Made by a program: the position numbers and the translations under genes. The notes under the pieces were generated by a model. It searched no databases and was not told where the DNA came from. It saw only the letters and a list, made by a program, of their open reading frames with translations. From Liopterus haemorrhoidalis (Eukaryota > Arthropoda > Insecta > Coleoptera > Dytiscidae), in NCBI GenBank assembly GCA_963971575.1, contig OZ020617.1, forward strand, positions 41,450,606-41,514,605: a DNA stretch of 64,000 nucleotides, in the 5' to 3' direction. The first letter of the stretch is position 1, and each line of letters opens with the position of its first letter. Positions 55,434-64,000 of this stretch are shown in pieces.

Positions 55434-55710
55434 TTTTTTTTTTTTTTTCTTTATTGCCCTCCGCAAATGATGCATGTACCCGCAGTAGATATTTGTACTG
55501 ATTATGGTATCTTTCGGCATAAATTCCCAAGTGTACATATACTTCAATTGAACGTTGTTAGCAACGGCAGCTCCATTGTAACTGGCCAGTACTTTGTACC
55601 GCGCTGGTGTTTGGTGAAGAAAAAATAATATTGCCACATACATAGGGACTAAAATTCCCAACTTTCTGTTTTCATTTATTTCTGTTCTATGCCCGTAAAA
55701 ATCTTTATAC
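55434..55710 (-). repeat. Probable retroposed sequence with A-tail (antisense)
   Basis: On the minus strand the segment ends AGGGCAATAAAG followed by an ~18-base A run (T run at 55433-55450), i.e. a polyadenylation-signal-like AATAAA plus tail. Upstream is balanced-composition sequence open in more than one frame (TWEFMPKDTIISTNIYCGYM). No flanking duplication was found; source gene or SINE not recognised. Confidence 0.5.
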
Positions 55711-56428
55711 TTGGTTTTAAGACGGCTCTCTTATATTCTAATAAAAACCACACTAAAATTAATTACTAAATTTAAAGCATGGAATGATAACGTTGGACAT
55801 TGTAACGAAACAATGGCTTAATCTGTCTAAAGAAAATATTTTTTAAAATATTTTCTCTATTTTCTTTGTAATTTAATATCTAAGAAATTCAAATGTACCA
55901 TACGAAAATATATAATATCTGTCTAAAGCTCCACAAAAAAATGCAACTAAAGAATCTTATTTCTTTTGAGAAGCAACTCAAATTAACACCAGACATCCTT
56001 CTTTTTCTGGTGTATGTACTGAGATAATTCTGAAGTACATTGCTCCCATTAAAAAGAAATTATCACCCACTCGTCAAAATTTGTCAAAACTTGATTTATA
56101 AGAATATTTTTGTATTAATTAACACATTATTATCATGTGTGATGACATAATTATTTCCATGTTTTCATAGCAAATCTGTATTTATTCACAAACTTTTGAA
56201 GACTACTGAGTGTAAGACAGCTGCGTTTTTTTGATATTTTTAGAAGTGTCAAAAAGAAACATATCTCGCAAGTTCATCGATATATTTTTGAAAGCACGTG
56301 AATGAAGATATTTTTTATTGCAACATTATTTATAACTGAAAGTTATCTATTTTTTCTTTTCATCTATTTGTGTTTTGCAGTGTTTACACTGATGTTAATA
56401 CGGATTTTTTTGGGTTGTATTTTTGTAG
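55711..56428. other. Intron before the plakin-repeat exon
   Basis: AT-rich, ending in the pyrimidine-rich acceptor at 56428. An open frame that starts at 56302 runs through the acceptor in the wrong frame and is a shadow. Confidence 0.6.
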
Positions 56429-59400
56429 GTACGTCCAACAAACGAATAATTCGAAGCAAGAGAATGGCAAACACTCCCACACAACAATTACTATTTCTAA
56501 AGATGACGTTTCGGGTCCAAAACGTTCCAAAATTGACCCAGATCTTACCGATTCAGTCACAAACGGTCGCCCCGATAAACTCTTTACCACAACCACCCAT
56601 ATTAGTCAAAACGAGCCCACTGCATGGGGTAGTAGTATGCATTTTACGGAAATTAAAAGTCTTAAACGAATTCATAAAGTTCATGAAGGTATCGGAACGG
56701 ACGATATTCTAAAAACACCGGGAATTATCCACCCAACCACTGGTGAAAAATTAACAGTAGGAGAAGCTATTTCTTACCGGATCTTAGATGTTAGAACCGG
56801 TAGAATAGTTACCCCAGATGGTACAATGATTACCATCGAAGAAGCAGTCTCTCGTAAGCTAATAGATCCGAAATTAGCTGAATGTTTAGCAGGCCCTTGT
56901 GGAATTACCGAAGATGGCCGAAATGTTTCCTTACTCGAAGCTATACAAAGAGAAATTTATGATGCTGAACACGGCGTTTCGGATTCAGAGAATAGAATAA
57001 AGGTATCTACACCCGGTACAAGCATAGCTAGCGCGATTGATAAAGGCAAAGTAGACACTCAAAAAGGAGACTACATCCTTGATAGTGGTGCTAAGATTAC
57101 TTTAAGTGAAGCTTATGATAAAGGTTATTTAGTAGAAACTGAGGTTAGAATTAAAACAAGTGCTGTATGTTTACATGATGCGATTGTGCAAGGGTTGGTG
57201 GATGATAGAACTGGTTGGATTATGGATAGGAATTCTGGGAATAAATTCCAGATTGACGCTGCGATTAAACAAGGTTTGATTGATAGGAATGTTAGGGAAA
57301 TTGTTGATCCCCGCACGGATAATAAGATTACTTTAATCGAAGCTTTAGAACAAGGTATTGTTAATCCCAAGTTAGGTAAATTTGTTAATGTACATGAAAA
57401 GATTTCTTTCCAAGAGGCAAAGCGCAGACAACTCATTGTTAAACCCATGACATTAAAAGACGTATGTGATAAGAATTTATATGATGAAACTGGTAAAATT
57501 TTATCTCCTTTGCGTTCTTCCAAGTTAAATATATTAGAAGCCATATCTCGTGGAGTATTGGACTGTGATACTATCAAATCTATAACTGATACGAAAACGA
57601 ACGAATTATTAACCCTTTCTGAAAGTTTACGTTTAGATATTATTCAACCAAGCGGTCATTTTAAAGATGCCTTAACTGGTGAAGTATGCACTATACCAGT
57701 AGCCGTAGAACGTGGGCTTATAACGTCCGTAGCTCAAAAATCTATTTTTGATATAGAAGGTTTTAAAAGTCCTGATACGGGTGAATATGTTAGTTTTAAT
57801 TCCGCTTACTCACAAGGCCTTATTAGCAAAAAATCCGGTGGTTCCTTAATCACTGACTTTAAAACAGGAAAACTGGTTCCACTTCGCGAAGCAACTGAAA
57901 CAAATATCGTCAAACCCCAAGTATTCAGTATGTTAGATAGAGGTATTGGAATCTACGAAAAAAATAATGAATTAACTGTTTTAGAAGCTGTGTTTAAGGG
58001 ATACATTGACCCTAAAACAGGCAATATTATTAACCTTAAAAATAATAAATCTATTCCTATTAACGAAGCAATTAAGTTAAATATTATATCTCCTGAAGGT
58101 GCTGCCTTACTAAATAGCTTGTTATCTATATCTATAACTTCGCAAACTATATCAAAAATTGTTAAACGATATTGTACAGTAACACAAACCGATGTTAAAC
58201 GTAAAGAAATAAAAATGACTTTCGTCGAAGCTGTAAGAAGAGGACTAATAGACGAAACAACTCAAACATTTACTGACCCAGACACCAACGAAATTATATC
58301 AATTCAAGACGCGCTCAACGAAGGAATAATAGGTGTTGGCACCACAGATGACCATGAAGAATTCGCTACTGGCAAGTATGGAAATAGCAGGGAAATCAAA
58401 TCACCTATGAAAGTAGTAACAATTACTAAACAAGGTCCTGTTGAGGACCCAACACGAAAAACCACTCAAGTTGTTACGGTTACTAGGGAAGAATTCGTGG
58501 ATTCCAAACCTAAAAGTCCAACTAAAATAGTAACTGTAACACATCAAGAACCAACTGAGTATTCAACAGCAAAAGAACATCAAGTTTTTACAAGTACAGA
58601 AAAATATACTAAATCTTCTAGTCCTACCAAAGTGGTTACAGTCAGTCACCAACCAATGGAGGTAGACCCAGTACCAACTGTACACACCAAATCTGTTAGA
58701 ACAGAACGAAAAGACACCAAAACTGTAACCACAGATTTCTTGACAAGCGAAAGACAAACCGCTACTGAGAAACAAGTCTTTGAACTTCCTCCAGAGGGCT
58801 GGTTCCTTGTGGATGCTATAAATCACGGCCATTTTGATCCAGTAACTGGTCTTTTTATCATTCCAGGAACAGATAGATTAGTAAGTTTTGAGGAATGTGT
58901 AAAATTACAAATTATCAACCCTACCTCAGCAATAGTCATCGATCCTTCAAATCAACGAAAGGTATCCCTGCTAAGAAGTTTAGATAAACATGTTTTAGAT
59001 TCAACAGGACATTATAAAGTTGAAGGAAAACTAATAACAATGAAAGAGGCAATAGAAAAACAATATATAATACTGGAAAATTCAATGGAAGTGGACCAGA
59101 ATAATCAAAGACTCATCCAGATTACTAAAGTAACTGGCAAACCTGATTTGGTGGAGGTGTCAAATGTTTTGGATAAAAACCCACCAACATTCGTCAAAGT
59201 TAAAAGTGCAGACAGTGAAAGCTCAACCTTAGAACCTATCCAGGTGTCTCCAGGTGTAATATACGATCCATCAACTGCTTTAGTAATTTTCACAGAATCA
59301 GGTAAGTCTAAAAATGTTTTAGAAGCAGTTAAAGAGAAGAAAATTCAACCACAGTTAGTAAATGTTAAAGATCCTTACTCAGGTAAAGAAATGACAATAA

Positions 59401-62400
59401 ACGAAGCTATCAGGAAGGGGATTGTTGATAAAGATACAGGAGACTATAAAGACAAATCTGGAAGAAAGATATCATTAAACGACGCAGCTAAATTTGGGGT
59501 TCTTTCCCTAATTGGATCACCTTTAGTAGCAGCTGCTGGTGTTGTTAACATTATCAGGAGTGCTATGATAATAGATCCCAACTCTGGGGAACAAATTCCG
59601 ATGGAAGTTGCTTATGAAAGGGGTTTAGTGGATGAGGATACCTACAAACAATATGAAGCACAAGCATTTGTCTCAGTAACAAGCCCAACAACTCATTCCA
59701 AAACAGAAATAGTAACTACCTCAGTTCTAATTAGAGATCCAAAAACAGGCAAACAATTAACACCAGAAGAAGCAATTGAAAAGGGAGTTGTAACACCTGA
59801 AGAGTTAAAAGCTATTTCAGATCAAAAAGTCAAAATATTAGATACAACTTCTATAAGTTTGGATGAAGATAATTTACCATCTGCTGCTGAAAAAACGAGA
59901 GGTAGAGTGACAACAGAACCTAAGTACAAAGTTGTAATTGGTCGCGCAAAATCCTTCTCCCAAAGTCCAGAGAGAGAAGCCAAACCAGTAATCTTACAAA
60001 AAATGAGAAAGAAGATCGTTAAACCAAAAGATGCTTTGCAAGAAGGTTTGATTGATGAAGCAACAGCTGATATTTTAGGTAAAGAAGAGAATTTCATGAC
60101 TTCTCATGGAGAAACTTTGAATTTGTCAGAAGCAATTTCAATAAAAAAACTGGATGGTGATAAAGGTGCTATAGTAGATCCTGAACGAGGAGATATCTTA
60201 ACAATCAACGAAGCTATGTCAAGAGGTATTTTAGATCCAAGTGGTACCAACCAACTTCACATTCCGTTGAATAAGAGTTTGTCAGTGCCAGAATTAATAG
60301 AACAAGGTTTACTTGAACCTGAAAACTGTAAAATTGTTCATCCAGAAACAGGAACACATCTGACACTACACGAAGCAATTGTGTGTAACATTGTTGATCC
60401 ACTGAGCAAACTCATTAACGTTGAGGACAAGAAAGTAACTCTAGAACAAGCTATTGTTAAAGGTGATATTGATGACGACAGATCAGCAGTTAAGACTAAA
60501 GAAGGATATGTAGATCTCATTACAGCTGTTGAACATAAAGTATTTGAAGCACCAACAATTAAAAGTGAAAGTTTACCACCGGCTGGTATGACATTCCCTG
60601 TTGCCTTAAAACGCGGCCTAATCGACACAGATACACAAGAAATTACACATCCCATCACAGGTGTAAGAAAACCAATAGAGGACGCCATTAAAGAACATTT
60701 TATCATGGCTCTTCCTTGTCCAATAAGTCCAGACAGTGTTGAAATAGATAAAGCATTTTCACAAAAATTAATAGATTCAGAAAAAGGAACTTTCACCAAT
60801 CCGAAAACTGGGGAGCTAATCCCAATTAATGAAGCTATAGAATCTGGACTATTAGTAATCAAATCACCTGGTATTTCTCCTGAAGTTTCAGGAGTTGTTA
60901 CTTCGGTTACAGAGACTGTAACATCTTACCATACTGTTACCACAAAAACAATAGAACTTCTTTCAGGATATATATTGGTAAGTACAAAAGAGGTTAAAGA
61001 TCTTCAAACTGGCGAAATAATACCAATTGAAGAAGCAAGAGAAAGAGGAATTGTTAGAGATGAAAAAGAACAAAAAGAAAACTTTACAACCCGAGAAATT
61101 AAGATGTCATTCTCTGATGCTTTGAAGAAAGGTTTAGTTGACATGAAAGCTGGTACCTACACCAGTCCAGAAACTGGACAGATAATGACGATATCTCATG
61201 CTTTACAAGAAGGTATTTTAGATGACTCCACAGATAACATTGAAACAAACAGGGAAATCACAGAAACAGACAGTAAAATAACACAGCTAACATTAATGGA
61301 AGCATACGAACATATTTACGATGAAGAATCCAGAAAATTCAGAGATCCTAACTCACCAGAGAAGTTACTAACGTTTACGGAAGCATTAGACAAAAATATC
61401 ATAGATCCCAACGCTGTTATCTACGATACTACTAAAAATCAAACAGTTAGCGTACAAGACGCTGTTGATAGAGGTCTAATAGATGCGAAATACGGTCAAG
61501 TTAAGGACACCAAAACAGGCAGTTCAGTTAATATCAAAGAAGCTGCAAAAATGGGTCTTTTGGCAATTATTGGAGCTCCAGTTTTGGCAGGAATGAAAAT
61601 TGCTGAAGCGGTTAAAAGTGTCAAATCCAAACCAGAAGACAAAAAACCAATCAAAGAAAAGAAAGAACCGATAGACAAGAAGGAAATAGTACAAGAAAAA
61701 GTAGAACCTGTTAAGAAACCGATTAAAGAAATTGTAGAAAAGATGGAAGTAGAAATAATTCCAGCAAAGAAAGTAGAGGAGGTTCCACAGAAATCAGATA
61801 CAAAAAAACCAACATTATCTAAAATACCCACAATAGAAATTGACCAAGTTGATAACGAATCAATGGATGTGGTTGAAGACGAAGTTTTCCAGAAACCATA
61901 CGAGCGAATGCCCATTGAATTTGCTATTTCCCAACATCTAATTGAACCGAAAATTTGTAGAATTATTCAAGGAGATCAAGAATGGCCAATTACAGTACAA
62001 GATGCCTTAAATCACGGACAACTAAAACCAGATGATATTGTTGATGTTGTAAATAGGACACAAGTTTATTTAATCCAAGAAAAACCACAAATAATGCCAA
62101 TAGCAATATCAAGACATCTTAAACCAGAAGACCTCGCAGCTATTGGTTGCTTCGATCCTAACACCAACAAATTCATTGACCCACATACTGGAACTGAATT
62201 ATATTTCCAAGATTTCATGTACATCCTCAACGTATTCGATCCTGAGAATATTCTAGTAAAGGACCTTAACTCCCATCCTGCTAATTTTGTAACCTTACAA
62301 GAAGCTTTAGAAAAACCTTTAATAGATAAGAATAGTGGACAAATGGTTGATCCTAAAACTGGTAAAAGGGTTTCATTCTTTGATGCTATAAAGTTAGGTT

Positions 62401-64000
62401 GGATAATAGAACGCAAAGAAAAGCCGGTTGCTGCTTTATTAACTATTGAAGATGCTTTACAAGCCCAAGCATTCGATCCACAGTCTGGACAGGTTTCCGA
62501 TCCAACAACAGGAGAAGTAATAACTTTATCCGAAGCTCTTAAATCCGATGTTATAAACCCTGATACTTTACTAATTCGCGACCCTAGAAACAATGAATTA
62601 ATACCTTTCGAAGATGCAGTAGCAAATGGAATTGTTGATTTAAACAAAGGAGTTATTATTAATATCGAAACCAGAAAAGAAGTTACTTTATCTGTTGCTT
62701 TTATGGAAGGTTACATTTTGACATCATTTAGAAAACCTATTGCCTTAGAAGCGGTTGTAAATAAAGGTTTATATAATCCGTCAACAGGATTAATATCAGA
62801 TCCACTTACGAAGCAAGAAGTCACTTTAGATGAATCTATTAAGAGGAGTATTGTAGACCCTGAAATAACTAAATGCAAAGATGCCAAAGCTAATGAATTT
62901 TTGAAACTAAATGACGCTATTATTAGCGAGTTAGTTGATCCAGAAATTGGAAAAATACGGGATACAAATTCAGGTGCAATTATATCTTTTGATGTAGCAT
63001 TACAAAAAGGTTTACTTACAACTCAAAAAATTAAATTGCCTTTAGTCGAAGCTGTTATTAAAGACTATTATTCCCCTAAAACAGGTAAAATTTTAAACCC
63101 TATCACTGGAAATGAAGAAACTCTTAAAGATTCAATTGAAAAAGGTTTTATTGAAGTCGATACAACAACCCTTAAAGACGATCGAAAAGGTAAAGTGTTA
63201 ACTTTCAAAGAAGCTAAAGATTCTGGTTTGGTAGATACCGTAAAAGGTATGCTAACTTATCCAATATTGCCCCTTGATGAAGCTGTTAAAAAGGGTTACA
63301 TTTTAAGCACCATCAAACCATGGTCCCTACAAGAAGCATTGGCACAAAACTGCTACGATCCTAAAACAGGACTTCTCTTAATAGACGATATCAAAATGAC
63401 TATTCAAGAAGCTATACAAAAATGTCTCATCAACCCAGATTGTTTAACAGTCAAAGATCCAAAAACTGGAGAAATGATATCACTGTCAGAAGCAATAAAA
63501 GCTGGAATTGTTAATCCAAAAACGGGAAAAATAACAGACCCCTACACCGGTAATGAAATGACTCTAAATGATGCTTTGGAACGTGGTTTAATAATCCCAT
63601 CTAAGCGTAAATTCAGTTTACCTGAAGCAGTATTCAAAGGTTTTTATGATCCACAGAGTGGTAAATTTACTAATCCGCAAAGTGTAGAGAAAATGTCAAC
63701 GGATAGGGCTATTAGGAAAGGATTTGTTGACCCGCAATCCACTCTTGTAAACATTAATGGTACAATAACAACCTTTGAAAAAGCTGTAGATGATGGTATT
63801 ATTGACACAAAACAAGGTACTGTTAAAGACCGAAATAAGAAACTAGATTTTAGGGAAGCATTTGATCAGGGTTTGTTTATAGAAGCACGCAAACCTTTGT
63901 CTCTAAGCGAAGCGATTGTAAAAGGAGTTTTTGACCCAGAAAACTGTCTTTTCTTAGATCCACAAACCGGTGAATATGTCACTCTTAAAGAAGCCATCGC
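56429..64000 (+). CDS. shot: shot giant plakin-repeat exon (runs off the right end)
   Basis: The acceptor TTTTTGTAG ends at 56428. The first base completes CAG from the previous exon, then Y-V-Q-Q-T-N-N follows and the frame was seen open to 64000 (about 2,524 codons). After ~100 residues of Ser/Thr-rich leader come tandem plakin repeats of ~38 residues, with the signature G-hydrophobic-hydrophobic-D/N-P-x-TG, then LT/IS-xxEA, then xxxGLID; an example is GEMISLSEAIKAGIVNPKTG near 63468. Plakin repeats bind intermediate filaments in vertebrate plakins; insects lack cytoplasmic intermediate filaments, so the role in Shot is different and less clear (family knowledge). Three non-repeat linkers interrupt the array: a VVTVT-rich one (58370-58780), a Val/Thr one (60886-60960) and a Lys/Glu/Pro one (61611-61900). 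The exon is unbroken and has codon periodicity, so it is under coding constraint. Confidence 0.95.

Larger units (their letters stand above)
4770..64000 (+). other. shot: shot/spectraplakin gene span (partial, both ends outside)
   Basis: Nine plus-strand exons with GT-AG borders join in one frame and read as an insect spectraplakin, the Short stop/MACF1/dystonin family. These are giant cytoskeletal linkers that bind F-actin through tandem CH domains at the N-terminus and microtubules through a C-terminal GAS2 region. Here the window holds the end of CH2, the plakin domain, a linker and the start of the plakin-repeat region. The CH1/CH2 exons and promoters must lie left of the window; the rest of the plakin repeats, the spectrin rod, EF hands and GAS2 domain must lie to the right. 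The 11,008 nt of coding sequence are spread over 59 kb because of transposon-filled introns. Family assignment is firm; the symbol follows Drosophila usage. Confidence 0.93.

Noticed and set aside
56302..56712. 136-codon frame overlapping the start of the plakin-repeat exon
   Set aside because: It crosses the acceptor at 56428 in a frame different from the spliced coding frame; the reading frame fixed by the junction is the plakin-repeat one.
57125..62647. Several long minus-strand open frames over the plakin-repeat exon
   Set aside because: They are shadows of a strongly periodic coding strand; products are Ser/Ile/Leu-rich without domains.

Overview
The window is eukaryotic, AT-rich and intron-dominated, and it is almost certainly insect genomic DNA. 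The basis is a plus-strand gene whose GT-AG exons join into one reading frame and read as an insect spectraplakin (Drosophila short stop, shot; vertebrate MACF1/dystonin), set among insect-type transposons. A beetle is possible, but the sequence alone does not settle the order.

The gene enters from the left with its actin-binding exons outside the window. Nine coding exons lie here: 4770-5259, 6627-7050, 8089-8457, 10087-11648, 11710-11860, 14286-14369, 18548-18775, 54740-54867 and 56429 to beyond 64000. All eight junctions keep frame, and the joined coding sequence in the window is 11,008 nt. In order they encode the last part of the second calponin-homology domain, the plakin domain (spectrin-like repeats with an embedded SH3), a short Ser/Thr-rich linker, and a plakin-repeat exon of at least 7.57 kb without a stop. 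The protein would be a giant actin-microtubule crosslinker, and the repeat exon is probably included in only some isoforms.

No second host gene was recognised. The rest is intron, including one of about 36 kb (18776-54739), filled with old transposons. Seen on terminal repeats, target-site duplications or protein remnants: mariner relatives (38-963, 48932-49905), a Tc1-like fragment (52321-52632), two pogo/Tigger-type elements (22702-24158, 39143-39450), at least seven short hAT-type elements with 8-bp duplications, a Stowaway-like element (9136-9556), other terminal-inverted-repeat elements (6063-6432, 13324-13941, 15682-16746), a Helitron-like element (42230-42931), a Ty3/gypsy integrase remnant (30050-30860), LINE fragments and several long hairpins.

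Unnamed repeat families recur: family A, with a (TGTC)n tract and a conserved end, in at least seven places; family B, with a tRNA B-box-like motif, in three; family C in two; family D in two. Several are interrupted by hAT or pogo insertions whose empty sites can be read from sister copies, giving relative ages. No CRISPR array, rRNA gene or functional tRNA was seen. No clearly new defence or enzymatic system was found. The most interesting items are the internal architecture of the giant plakin-repeat exon, the nested-insertion record, and one unexplained open stretch at 50143-50342.
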